This document shows, in pieces, positions 1-8,666 of a DNA stretch of 64,000 nt. Each line of letters opens with the position of its first letter. The first letter of the stretch is position 1. The translations under genes and the position numbers were made by a program. Under the pieces are notes generated by a model. The model saw only the letters and a program-made list of their open reading frames with translations. It was not told where the DNA came from and made no database searches. The stretch is from NCBI GenBank assembly GCA_036654375.1, contig JAVVSD010000004.1:1-64000 (forward strand). The letters are read 5' to 3'. Origin of the DNA: RZYX01 sp036654375. Lineage in GTDB: Bacteria; Bacillota; Clostridia; Oscillospirales; Acutalibacteraceae.

Positions 1-51
1 TGTGACCCTCTGCTTGTAAGGCAGATGCTCTCCCAGCTGAGCTATGCTCCC
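1..51 (-). tRNA. tRNA-Val (anticodon TAC), 3' part cut off by the window edge
   Basis: Read on the minus strand from position 51, the sequence gives a 7-base acceptor arm starting GGGAGCA, a D arm (GCTC/GAGC), and an anticodon stem TCTGC/GCAGA around the loop CTTACAA. The anticodon is therefore TAC, which reads valine codons. The T arm and the acceptor 3' half lie beyond the left edge. It precedes hslO on the same strand with about 88 bases between; no terminator is obvious in that gap. Confidence 0.9.
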
Positions 52-139
52 ACGATGTCACTCCAACGCTATTGCGCAACAGCGACGATGATTACTATAC
101 TATAATTTTATTAATATGTCAATACATCTTTGCAAAAAA

Positions 140-1024
140 TTATTGATTTTTTGCGTTTTTTAGTATGCGTTTTATGTCCGAAGAAGAAAAGTTATATTTA
201 TTTGAGCAGAAATGGCAACAAACTTCTGTTTCCTCTTCTTGCGCAAGGCTTTCAAGCTCTTTTTCACCCAGACTTATCAATGCCTTTTGTACTCGCTGCT
301 TTGAGCAGTTACACTTATATTCGGTCTGCGCCTCGTCAAGCACTTCAAGCGTAAATTCAGGAAGCACTGCCTTGCAAATATCCTCTGGAGTAAAGCCCTG
401 CACGAGCATTGTTGTTACTGGCTCAACACCTTTTATACATCTCTCAACTGCATCAATTGTGTCGTCAAACGCTGTTGGCAGGAGTTGTATCATGAAGCCC
501 CCAGCTTTTATTATTGACCTATCTCTTGAGTCCACCAAAACTCCAAGGGCACAGACCGTTGGGGTTTGTTCACTTGTTGCATAATAGCTTGTTATATCCT
601 CTGCTATCTCACCTGAAGCAATAGGTATTTGACCGATATACGGCTCCTTGAGTCCTAAGTCCTTCATGACGGTTAAGGTGCCATTTTTGCCCACTGCCCC
701 AGCTACATCAAGCTTGCCTTTTACATTAAGTGGCAACTCAATATCGGGATTTGCAATATAGCCCCTTACATCTCCGTCGCTGTTCGAAACGGCAATTACA
801 GAACCAGCTGGCCCTTCACCATTCAAGCGGAGTGTTATACTGTCGTTTTCGCCTTTTAGCATTGAACCCATCAGCGAAGCTCCTGTGAGCAATCTTCCAA
901 GTGCCGCCGATGCAACCGCACTTGTGCTATGAATTTTTTGCGATGCTGCTACTATATCTGTTGTATCTGTTGCCATAATACATAGGGTTCCGTCATTTGA
1001 AATACATCTTACAAGTTTAGACAT
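140..1024 (-). CDS. hslO: Hsp33 redox-regulated chaperone
   Basis: A cytoplasmic holdase that binds unfolding proteins when disulfide bonds form under oxidative stress. The 294-residue length is normal for Hsp33. The C-terminal zinc switch is intact: CNC at about residues 238-240 and CHFC at 270-273, the four cysteines that bind zinc when reduced. The start ATG directly follows the stop codon of the upstream methyltransferase gene (stop at 1025-1027), so the two are co-transcribed and probably translationally coupled. It is the last gene of a run that begins at the YerC-like regulator. Identification is from the characteristic N-terminal beta domain sequence and the cysteine pattern. Confidence 0.95.
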   Translation of the reverse strand: MSKLVRCISNDGTLCIMATDTTDIVAASQKIHSTSAVASAALGRLLTGASLMGSMLKGENDSITLRLNGEGPAGSVIAVSNSDGDVRGYIANPDIELPLNVKGKLDVAGAVGKNGTLTVMKDLGLKEPYIGQIPIASGEIAEDITSYYATSEQTPTVCALGVLVDSRDRSIIKAGGFMIQLLPTAFDDTIDAVERCIKGVEPVTTMLVQGFTPEDICKAVLPEFTLEVLDEAQTEYKCNCSKQRVQKALISLGEKELESLAQEEETEVCCHFCSNKYNFSSSDIKRILKNAKNQ

Positions 1025-1777
1025 TTATTTTACCTTTCTTGCCACAAAAATTGCTCTTTCAGTTTTAATATCGGTGGCCTGTTTGCTCATATCATCATAT
1101 ATCGCCACTATCTCAAATCCGATTTGATAGAGAAGCTTTAAAATCTTATCTATATCATATGCTTTTTCGGTAATATATTGCGTTGTCCTTACATAATTAT
1201 TATTTTTACTGCATTTTTTAAAAAAGTCAAGAGTCATATCTACTGTGTTTTCATCAACATCATATTCATTCTGCCATGTACAAAATACCTCTTCATTTTC
1301 AATTACAAAGGTATTGTCACCAAGAATTTGGCTGTGCTTATATGGAGTGTTTACATCAAAAATAAATATTCCGTCAGGATTCATAAACAGAGATACCTTT
1401 GAAAGTGCAAGCTCCACATCCTCAAAACTGTCGAGGTGGTTAAGGCTGTCAAGCATACAAATTGCTGCATCCACAGTACCATAAAGCTCAAGTTCCTGCA
1501 TACTTTGACACAGAAGCAATATGCCGCCTTGCGATGCCTCATCAATCTTTGCCCTTGCAACGCTCAGCATATCTTCACTTTCATCAACTGCAACAACATC
1601 AAACCCTGCCTTTGCAAGTGGAATTGAAAGGCTTGCAGTGCCACACGCCAAATCAAGCAGAATACCACCGCTTACTCCGTTTTCAAAAAGTAAGTCTAAA
1701 AGGTATTTTGCTTGGCTTTTATAGTCTATATCTTCAGTTAAAATGTCATAAAATTCTGCAAAATCGCAGTAACTCAT
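1025..1777 (-). CDS. Class I SAM-dependent methyltransferase, substrate unknown
   Basis: A 250-residue protein with a Rossmann-type methyltransferase fold. The SAM-binding motif I LLDLACGTASLSIPLA lies near residues 40-55, followed by the acidic motif VVAVDESEDML that would hold the ribose. It resembles the broad group of small clostridial methyltransferases found beside yerC or rlmN-type genes, but nothing in the sequence fixes the substrate (protein, RNA or small molecule). It overlaps the upstream regulator gene by four bases (ATGA) and abuts hslO downstream, so the three form one operon. Confidence 0.85.
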   Translation of the reverse strand: MSYCDFAEFYDILTEDIDYKSQAKYLLDLLFENGVSGGILLDLACGTASLSIPLAKAGFDVVAVDESEDMLSVARAKIDEASQGGILLLCQSMQELELYGTVDAAICMLDSLNHLDSFEDVELALSKVSLFMNPDGIFIFDVNTPYKHSQILGDNTFVIENEEVFCTWQNEYDVDENTVDMTLDFFKKCSKNNNYVRTTQYITEKAYDIDKILKLLYQIGFEIVAIYDDMSKQATDIKTERAIFVARKVK

Positions 1778-2073
1778 TTTTTGTCTTCCTTGTCAATTCT
1801 TTCAAAAACTTTATCGTATCCGCCACAGCCATAGCTGAGCGAACGGTTTACACGACTTATTGTTGCTGTTGATGCTCCAGTTTCTGACACTATGTCACTA
1901 TATACCCGCTTTTTGGTGAGCATTTTTGCAACAACTATGCGTTGAGAAATAGATTTTAGCTCATTAATTGTGCAGAGGTCTTCGAAAAAGTCATAACACT
2001 CGTCCATGTTTTCAAGAGCTAAAATGGCTTTAAACAAAAAATCGATATTATCATCTTTGATTTTGTTATTCAT
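1774..2073 (-). CDS. YerC/YecD-type TrpR-like DNA-binding regulator
   Basis: A protein of about 99 residues belonging to the TrpR-superfamily YerC/YecD group. The helix-turn-helix region reads SDIVSETGASTATISRVNRS, which is the conserved part of this family. Its targets are not known from the sequence. The ATG at 2073 was chosen because a GGGAGG Shine-Dalgarno sequence lies 6-7 bases upstream; the longer frame would start at a TTG that overlaps this site. First gene of the operon yerC-like, methyltransferase, hslO. A likely sigma-A promoter sits at 2102-2130. Confidence 0.85.
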   Translation of the reverse strand: MNNKIKDDNIDFLFKAILALENMDECYDFFEDLCTINELKSISQRIVVAKMLTKKRVYSDIVSETGASTATISRVNRSLSYGCGGYDKVFERIDKEDKK

Positions 2074-2101
2074 ATAATAGCCTCCCAAGGTTTACAGCTA
2101 T

Positions 2102-2130
2102 ATTTTAGCACACTAAACCTTGAAAGTAAA
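2102..2130 (-). promoter_or_regulatory. Predicted sigma-A promoter of the yerC-like operon
   Basis: On the minus strand a -35 TTTACT (2125-2130) and a -10 TAAAAT (2102-2107) are separated by exactly 17 bases, about 30 bases upstream of the regulator's ribosome binding site. Prediction from consensus only. Confidence 0.5.
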
Positions 2131-2253
2131 GTGGGGTGAATCAATTTTTGTATACTAAAATATTACAAAAGCCCACATTTAATAATGATTTTTCAAAGTA
2201 ATTTGACCTTTGTCTTCATTATTTCATGCGGGTTTGTTATGTTTATTAAATTA

Positions 2254-3552
2254 TCAGATATCGTTTCTTGTTATGTCCTCGTAGCTCTCACGATTGATTA
2301 TTACTCGCGCTTTTCCGTCCTTTACCATTACGGCTGCTGGTCGTGGAATCCTGTTATAGTTAGATGCCATTGAATAGTTGTATGCTCCTGTGGAAAGAAC
2401 TGCAATAGTGTCACCAGGCTCAACCTTTTGAAGCTTTGCATCCTCTTGAATAAGGTCACCACTTTCGCAACATTTTCCTGCAATGGTCACGACCTGTGAT
2501 TTTGGCTCGTTTGCCTTATTCGCACACATAATCTCGTAGCTTGATTGATAGAGAATATAGCGAGGATTATCGACCATTCCACCGTCTATTGAAACATAGG
2601 TGCGTATATTTGGAATTTCTTTAACATTTCCAACTTTATAAAGCGTTATTCCCTCTGAGCCAATGATTGACCTGCCTGGCTCAATTAAAATCTTTGGTGT
2701 ATTAAGATTAAACTGCTCACAAGTGCTGTTAACCACCTTTGCAACCTTGCTCATATAGTCGCCATAGGCTACTGGCTCATCACTTGATATGTATTTTATA
2801 CCAAAGCCACCACCAAGGTTAAGCTCAACTATTTCTATATTGGTTTCTGCCTTGATTTTTGCTATAAACTCAACCATTACTTTTGCTGCGTGTTCAAATG
2901 GCTCGACATCAAAGATATTTGAACCGATGTGGCAATGAACACCATAAAGTTCAATGTTTTCCATTGTCGCTGTGAGTTTAACAGCCTCCATAGCTTCGCC
3001 AGTTTCAAGTGCAAATCCAAATTTTGAATCTATCTGCCCTGTTCTTATAAAGCTGTGTGTATGGGCATCAATCCCAGGCTTTATTCGGAACATTATCTTT
3101 GCTATTTTATCATGTGCATGGGCAAGCTCATTTAGCATATTAAGTTCTGTAATATTATCCACAATTATTCTTCCAACATTGCTTGATAATGCAAACTCAA
3201 GCTCATCTTTAGTCTTGTTATTTCCATGAAAAAATATTTTTTTTGCCGGGAATCCTGCTTTTAGTGCTGTGTGAAGCTCACCACCTGAAACAACATCAAG
3301 TCCCATATTCTCTGATGCACAAATTCTGCACATTTCGAGGCACGAGAATGCCTTGCTGGCGTAAAGTACAAGACCTTTACCCCCATAGTTATCCTCAATA
3401 GATTTAACATAATCCCGGCAGTTTTGCCTTATCTGTATCTCATCAAACACATAAAGTGGCGTGCCGTATTTTTCTGCAAGCTCTGTTGTATCACAACCCC
3501 CGATTGTCAGGTGTCCTTCTTCATTAATTGACAAACAATCCGATACAAACAT
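2254..3552 (-). CDS. lysA: Diaminopimelate decarboxylase
   Basis: A PLP enzyme of the fold-III (alanine racemase-like) decarboxylases that converts meso-diaminopimelate to L-lysine, the last step of lysine synthesis. The sequence shows the N-terminal barrel with LVLYASKAFSCLEM, which carries the PLP lysine, the glycine-rich ELNLGGGFGIKY phosphate-binding segment, EPGRSI, and the C-terminal CCESGDLI with the active-site cysteine. I place the start at the ATG at 3552 (MFVSD), 8-9 bases after AGGAG; the ATG two codons earlier is too close to that site. About 432 residues, normal for the family. It lies 22 bases downstream of engB and may be read from the same transcript. Confidence 0.95.
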   Translation of the reverse strand: MFVSDCLSINEEGHLTIGGCDTTELAEKYGTPLYVFDEIQIRQNCRDYVKSIEDNYGGKGLVLYASKAFSCLEMCRICASENMGLDVVSGGELHTALKAGFPAKKIFFHGNNKTKDELEFALSSNVGRIIVDNITELNMLNELAHAHDKIAKIMFRIKPGIDAHTHSFIRTGQIDSKFGFALETGEAMEAVKLTATMENIELYGVHCHIGSNIFDVEPFEHAAKVMVEFIAKIKAETNIEIVELNLGGGFGIKYISSDEPVAYGDYMSKVAKVVNSTCEQFNLNTPKILIEPGRSIIGSEGITLYKVGNVKEIPNIRTYVSIDGGMVDNPRYILYQSSYEIMCANKANEPKSQVVTIAGKCCESGDLIQEDAKLQKVEPGDTIAVLSTGAYNYSMASNYNRIPRPAAVMVKDGKARVIINRESYEDITRNDI

Positions 3553-3574
3553 TCTCATCTCTCCTTTTATTTCA

Positions 3575-4156
3575 CTATCCCAGTGCTTTTTCAATAGCCG
3601 CTTTTATGCTATCTGCTCCCTCTCCGCTCTTTGAGGAAAAAGGAATAACCCGTGATGCCCCATATCCTGATAATTGCTCTTGAAGACTTTCAAGCTGCTG
3701 CTTATATTCGGCTTTGTTTAGCTTGTCACTCTTTGTAAGTGCAACAATAAAAGGAAATTCAAGCTGTGTTAAAAAGTCAAGCATCTGCAAATCATCTTTT
3801 GTTGGGCTATGACGCATATCGATAAGTTGGACTACAAGCTTTATATCCCTGCCTGCATTAAAATATGATTCCATCATCTTTGCCCAGCGAACTTTTTCGC
3901 TTTGAGATACCTTTGCATATCCATAGCCAGGCAAGTCAACAAGCCTTGCCTTGTCCAGCTTAAAAAAGTTTATGGTTATTGTCTTTCCCGGAGAAGCACT
4001 GACACGAGCAAGTGCTTTACGGTTAAGAATTTTGTTAAGCAGTGACGACTTGCCAACATTTGAGCGTCCTGCAAAGACAATTTCTGGCTTTATTGATTTT
4101 GGCATCTGTTCAAAAGTTCCAAACGATGCTTCAAATTCTGCGTTGTCAAATTTCAT
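3575..4156 (-). CDS. engB: Ribosome biogenesis GTP-binding protein YsxC/EngB
   Basis: A 193-residue small GTPase needed for assembly of the large ribosomal subunit. The P-loop is GRSNVGKSSLLN (about residues 30-41), followed by switch TITINFF, G3 DLPGYGYAKV, and G4 TKSDK. The length and the FAGRSNVGKSS signature are typical of the YihA/YsxC family. Its start overlaps the end of lon by 11 bases, and the lon-engB order is common in Firmicutes, which supports co-transcription. Confidence 0.96.
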   Translation of the reverse strand: MKFDNAEFEASFGTFEQMPKSIKPEIVFAGRSNVGKSSLLNKILNRKALARVSASPGKTITINFFKLDKARLVDLPGYGYAKVSQSEKVRWAKMMESYFNAGRDIKLVVQLIDMRHSPTKDDLQMLDFLTQLEFPFIVALTKSDKLNKAEYKQQLESLQEQLSGYGASRVIPFSSKSGEGADSIKAAIEKALG

Positions 4157-6551
4157 AGCTTACTCCAACATCTTTTTTTATTGACTTATTATAGTCTATT
4201 TTTACACTTGGCTGTGACTTTATAAGTGCTATTTCAAGCACATCATCCAGTGTCTTTGCTGGTATAAAATGAACTGATGACTTTACAGCATTGTCAATCT
4301 CTGCTATGTCAGATGAATTATCGCTTGGTATTATTATCGTTTTAATTCCCGCTCTATATGCTGCCATTGACTTTTCTTTAAGACCGCCTATCGGAAGAAC
4401 CTTGCCGCGAAGAGTGATTTCACCCGTCATTGCGACATCTCCTTTGACAGGAACTCTTGTGAGTGCTGATACAAGCGCTGTTGTTATCGTTACGCCTGCT
4501 GATGGCCCGTCCTTTGGCACTGCACCTTCTGGAACATGAATATGTATATCCTTGTCCTTATAAAAGTTTTCATCTATACCAAGTTCAACCGCTCTGCTTC
4601 TTATATAGCTTATTGCTGCCTTTGCAGACTCTTTCATGACATCTCCAAGCGAACCTGTTAGCTCAAGATTGCCCTTGCCATTCATTATCACAACTTCTAT
4701 CTTAAGCATTTCTCCGCCGACAGATGTCCATGCAAGCCCATTAACCGCACCAATTTCATCCCCCAATACATTATCATCCTTGTATTTTATAGGTCCTAAA
4801 ATTGCTTCTATTCCGTCTGGCTTAAGAGTCATTTTTTTCATTTCGCCTTTTGCAACTCCAACTGCGGCTTTTCTGCAGACCTTTGCAATTTGACGCTCAA
4901 GCTTTCTAACTCCTGCTTCTCTTGTGTATCCATCAATAATCTGGCGAAGTGATTCGTCTGTTATCTTCAAATTTGAAGCCTTAAGACCATGTGCCTTAAG
5001 TTCCTTTGTCACCAAATGGTTTTTCGCTATATTGAACTTTTCCTCATGAGTATAACTATACAGCTCTATAACTTCCATTCTGTCAAGCAAAGCTGCTGGA
5101 ATTGTAGATTTGTCATTTGCCGTTGTTATGAAAAGTACTTTACTTAAATCATATGGAATTTCTATGTAGTGGTCTACAAAAGCAAAATTTTGCTCTCCAT
5201 CAAGTGCTTCAAGCAATGCAGACGATGGGTCACCCTTATAGTCTGTGCCAAGCTTGTCAATTTCATCAAGTAAAATAAGTGGATTACTACTCTTTGAGCT
5301 TACAAGTGCATTAATTATTCTGCCAGGCATTGAACCTATATATGTCTTTCTGTGTCCTCTTATTTCAGCTTCGTCACGAATACCGCCAAGAGAAATCCTT
5401 GCATATTCCCTGTTCATTGCCTTTGCAAGACTGCGTGCAATTGATGTTTTACCAACTCCCGGAGGTCCAACAAGACAAACTATCTGCCCTGTGATGTCCG
5501 GAGAAAGTTTGCGGACAGCAAGAAGCTCAATTATCCTGTCCTTTACGGCATTAAGCCCATAATGGTCTTTATCAAGAATTTTTTGTGCCTTGCTTAGGTC
5601 CAAGTTGTCTTTTGTATATTTTCCCCATGGAAGTGAGAGGCAAGTTGTTATGTAGTTCCTTACGACTGTTGCTTCCGCTGATGAAGAAGCTCCCATTCTT
5701 GCCAATCTGTCGCACTCTTTAAGGAGCTTTTGCTTACTGTCTTCGTCACAGCTTTCAAGTGACATTATCTTTTCACGATATCCTTCAATCTCTGCAAATT
5801 CATCTTCGCCATCATTAAGCTCAATTGAAATAGCCTTCATCTGCTCACGAAGATAATAATCCTTTTGATTTTTGTCAACCTGTTCAGAAACTCTTTGAGC
5901 AATTTCATCCTCAATCTCTAAAAGCTCTGTTTCTTTTGTAAGCATTGTGCAGATATTTTCAAGACGCTTCATTGAATTAAGCTCATCAAGAATTTTTTGT
6001 TTTTCTACAAAATTTATGGTTAGCACAGAAGCAATGTAGTCCGATAGTGAACCTGCTTTTTCATCTGTCATTATACTTAGCATTACATCTGGTGGCATTT
6101 TTGGAGCTATATCCGAATACTGGTCAAAAATATCCTTTGCATGACGAACAAGAGCAAGCTCCATATCCTTGTCCTTGCTCGCAATTTTTGATGTTCTCTT
6201 TTCTTTTATCATGCCGCAAAGATATTCACAATCTTCATCGAGCTTTTCAATCTCTGCCCTTCTTATTCCCTCAACCACAACACGCAGAGTTTTACTGTTT
6301 GGCAATCTTACTATCTGCCTTATCCGCACAACTACGCCAATTTTGAACAAATCCGAAAGGCTCGGGTCATCTGTTTTAACATCTATTTGTGTTATCAAAA
6401 AAAGCTGTTGATTGTCTTCCATTGCAGCACGAACAGCCGCAATAGACTTTTCTCTTGCAACATCAAAGTGCAACACCATATTTGGAAAAACTACAAGTCC
6501 CCTTAGGGCAACTATTGGCAGTTTTTCTTTTATCAATTCTGTTCTACTCAT
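4146..6551 (-). CDS. lon: ATP-dependent protease Lon
   Basis: A homohexameric AAA+ serine protease that degrades damaged and regulatory proteins in the cytoplasm. Domains in order: N-terminal substrate domain (residues 1-200), coiled linker, AAA+ module with Walker A GPPGVGKT near 362-369, then the C-terminal peptidase with catalytic Ser in KDGPSAG (about 684) and Lys in GGLKEK (about 727). Start is the ATG at 6551 (MSRTEL), seven bases after GGAG; the ATG four codons upstream overlaps that site. About 801 residues. A terminator separates it from clpX upstream, and it has its own predicted promoter at 6600-6628. I saw no clear CtsR or CIRCE operator. Confidence 0.97.
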   Translation of the reverse strand: MSRTELIKEKLPIVALRGLVVFPNMVLHFDVAREKSIAAVRAAMEDNQQLFLITQIDVKTDDPSLSDLFKIGVVVRIRQIVRLPNSKTLRVVVEGIRRAEIEKLDEDCEYLCGMIKEKRTSKIASKDKDMELALVRHAKDIFDQYSDIAPKMPPDVMLSIMTDEKAGSLSDYIASVLTINFVEKQKILDELNSMKRLENICTMLTKETELLEIEDEIAQRVSEQVDKNQKDYYLREQMKAISIELNDGEDEFAEIEGYREKIMSLESCDEDSKQKLLKECDRLARMGASSSAEATVVRNYITTCLSLPWGKYTKDNLDLSKAQKILDKDHYGLNAVKDRIIELLAVRKLSPDITGQIVCLVGPPGVGKTSIARSLAKAMNREYARISLGGIRDEAEIRGHRKTYIGSMPGRIINALVSSKSSNPLILLDEIDKLGTDYKGDPSSALLEALDGEQNFAFVDHYIEIPYDLSKVLFITTANDKSTIPAALLDRMEVIELYSYTHEEKFNIAKNHLVTKELKAHGLKASNLKITDESLRQIIDGYTREAGVRKLERQIAKVCRKAAVGVAKGEMKKMTLKPDGIEAILGPIKYKDDNVLGDEIGAVNGLAWTSVGGEMLKIEVVIMNGKGNLELTGSLGDVMKESAKAAISYIRSRAVELGIDENFYKDKDIHIHVPEGAVPKDGPSAGVTITTALVSALTRVPVKGDVAMTGEITLRGKVLPIGGLKEKSMAAYRAGIKTIIIPSDNSSDIAEIDNAVKSSVHFIPAKTLDDVLEIALIKSQPSVKIDYNKSIKKDVGVSYEI

Positions 6552-6599
6552 AATTTTCTCCATTGAAGTAAATATATAAATTTGTATACATAATAGCTA

Positions 6600-6628
6600 A
6601 TTATACAATATTTCACTATCATAATCAA
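6600..6628 (-). promoter_or_regulatory. Predicted sigma-A promoter of lon
   Basis: Minus-strand -35 TTGATT (6623-6628) and -10 TATAAT (6600-6605) with a 17-base spacer, in the gap between the clpX terminator and lon. Supports lon-engB as a unit separate from tig-clpP-clpX. Confidence 0.6.
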
Positions 6629-6654
6629 CAAGTATTGCTTGGGAATTATTGTGC

Positions 6655-6687
6655 AAAAGAAAAAGCGGAGAATTAAAATTCTCCGCT
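6655..6687 (-). terminator. Intrinsic terminator of the tig-clpP-clpX operon
   Basis: A perfect 11-bp stem, AGCGGAGAATT pairing with AATTCTCCGCT (6664-6674 and 6677-6687), is followed on the minus strand by TTTTTCTTTT. It lies 11 bases past the clpX stop codon. Confidence 0.9.
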
Positions 6688-6697
6688 AAGTGGTTAA

Positions 6698-8011
6698 TTA
6701 AACTGCTGTCCCTCTGCTTTTTTTGGGAGGTAAGGCAGGCGATGAAAATAGCTTTGTTGGCTTTCTGTTTGGATCCTTTTCAAGAAGAGGCGGAAGACTA
6801 TCATTTACACACTGCGGTGTAATAGTGACCTTTTCAATTGTATGGTCTGACGGAATGTCATACATACATGAAAGAAGCACCTTTTCCATGATTGAACGAA
6901 GTCCTCTTGCTCCTGTCTTTTTCTCCAAAGTCTGCTCTGCTATTGCTTCAAGTGCAGACGCTTCAAAGTTCAAATCTACCTCATCCATTTTAAACAGCTC
7001 TTGATACTGCTTTACCAAAGCATTTTTGGGTTCTGATAAAATTCGAACAAGTGCTTCCTTATCAAGTGATTCAAGTGCTGTGATAACAGGAATTCTTCCA
7101 ACAATTTCAGGAATAAGACCAAATTTGACCAAATCCTGAGGGATCACACTGTCCATTGCTTCGGAAATATCCATCTTGGCTTTTGCCTTAACTTCAACTT
7201 CAAATCCCATTCCTGAATTTCCTTTACGCTTTTCAACAAGCTTCTCTATTCCGTCAAATGCACCACCGCATACGAATAAAATATTGGTTGTGTCAACCTG
7301 AATAAACTCCTGCTGTGGATGCTTTCGTCCACCTTGTGGAGGAACATTTGACACAGTGCCTTCAAGAATTTTTAGAAGAGCCTGCTGAACACCCTCGCCA
7401 CTAACATCACGAGTAATAGATGGATTTTCTGACTTTCGTGCTATCTTGTCGATTTCATCAACATAAATTATTCCCATCTGTGCACGCTCAACATCATAGT
7501 CAGCGGCTTGAATTAGCCTTAGAAGAATGTTCTCAACATCCTCTCCAACATATCCTGCCTCTGTAAGAGTTGTTGCGTCTGCAATGGCAAATGGAACATC
7601 AAGAATTCTGGCAAGTGTTTGTGCAAGCATTGTCTTTCCTACACCTGTTGGACCCAAAAGAAGAACATTGCTCTTTTGAATTTCAACATCCGAAGTGTTG
7701 CCATAATATATTCTTTTATAATGATTATAAACTGAAACGCTCAAAGAAACTTTTGCTTTGTCCTGTCCAATGACATACTCATCAAGCATCTCCTTGATTT
7801 CGTGTGGCTTTGGCAAGACTTTTTTTGTTTTGATCGCTGTCTGCTTTCGGCGTTGAGGCACATCCTCATCAATAATATCCTGACAAAGAGTTACGCACTC
7901 GTCACAAATAAATACACCTGGACCTGCAATAAGTTTTTCAACTTGGTCCTGTGTCTTATTACAAAACGAACAGCGAATTACGGAATTATCTCTTTCATCA
8001 TCTCTTGGCAT
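6698..8011 (-). CDS. clpX: ClpX, ATPase subunit of the ClpXP protease
   Basis: A hexameric AAA+ unfoldase that recognises tagged substrates and feeds them into ClpP. The N-terminal zinc domain has Cys pairs at residues 14/17 and 36/39. Walker A GPTGVGKT is at 120-127 and Walker B IIYVDEIDKI at 181-190, and the later AAA+ segments are present; 437 residues is about the usual length. The start follows GGAGGTATCCCG. It lies 18 bases downstream of clpP and forms the operon tig-clpP-clpX, an arrangement shared with many bacteria. The C-terminal end is a short, poorly conserved extension. Confidence 0.98.
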   Translation of the reverse strand: MPRDDERDNSVIRCSFCNKTQDQVEKLIAGPGVFICDECVTLCQDIIDEDVPQRRKQTAIKTKKVLPKPHEIKEMLDEYVIGQDKAKVSLSVSVYNHYKRIYYGNTSDVEIQKSNVLLLGPTGVGKTMLAQTLARILDVPFAIADATTLTEAGYVGEDVENILLRLIQAADYDVERAQMGIIYVDEIDKIARKSENPSITRDVSGEGVQQALLKILEGTVSNVPPQGGRKHPQQEFIQVDTTNILFVCGGAFDGIEKLVEKRKGNSGMGFEVEVKAKAKMDISEAMDSVIPQDLVKFGLIPEIVGRIPVITALESLDKEALVRILSEPKNALVKQYQELFKMDEVDLNFEASALEAIAEQTLEKKTGARGLRSIMEKVLLSCMYDIPSDHTIEKVTITPQCVNDSLPPLLEKDPNRKPTKLFSSPALPPKKSRGTAV

Positions 8012-8029
8012 CGGGATACCTCCATCGAT

Positions 8030-8611
8030 TTATCTCTTTAAAAGAACCTTGTCAATCAGACCGTACTCAAGAGCCTCCTGAGCATTCATAAAGTTGTCAC
8101 GCTCTGTATCCTGTGCGATTATCTCAATTGGTTTGCCTGTATTTTCAGAAAGAATTTTATTCAAATTCTCCTTAGTCTTGAGAATATGGTCAGCAACAAT
8201 TTTGATGTCAGTAGCCTGACCTTGCGCACCACCCGAAGGTTGGTGAATCATTATTTCGCTGTTTGGAAGAGCAAAACGCTTTCCCTTTGCTCCTGATGAA
8301 AGAAGAAAAGCTCCCATACTTGCGGCAAGACCCATACAGATTGTTGAAACATCACATTTGATATATTGCATGGTGTCATAAATTGCAAATCCAGCACTTA
8401 CCGAACCACCAGGGCTGTTAATATAAAGGCTTATATCCTTTTCTGCATCCTGCCCCTCAAGATACAAAAGCTGTGCAACTACTAAACTTGCAGTTGTATC
8501 GTTAACTTCCTCAGAAAGAACGATAATCCTATCATTCAGCAAACGGGAAAATATGTCATACGAACGCTCTCCCCTATTGGTTTGCTCTATAACGTAAGGT
8601 ACTAAACTCAT
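8030..8611 (-). CDS. clpP: ClpP, proteolytic subunit of Clp proteases
   Basis: The self-compartmentalised serine peptidase that degrades proteins delivered by ClpX (and ClpC/ClpA). The catalytic triad is visible: Ser98 in GLAASMGAF, His123 in EIMIHQPSG, Asp172 in DTERDNFM. At 193 residues with an almost absent propeptide it matches the standard housekeeping form. It starts after AAGGAGG, 55 bases downstream of tig, and precedes clpX. Confidence 0.98.
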   Translation of the reverse strand: MSLVPYVIEQTNRGERSYDIFSRLLNDRIIVLSEEVNDTTASLVVAQLLYLEGQDAEKDISLYINSPGGSVSAGFAIYDTMQYIKCDVSTICMGLAASMGAFLLSSGAKGKRFALPNSEIMIHQPSGGAQGQATDIKIVADHILKTKENLNKILSENTGKPIEIIAQDTERDNFMNAQEALEYGLIDKVLLKR

Positions 8612-8666
8612 AAAAATATAACCTCCTTATATCAATTATTGCCATTATTTGTAACAATAAACTAAT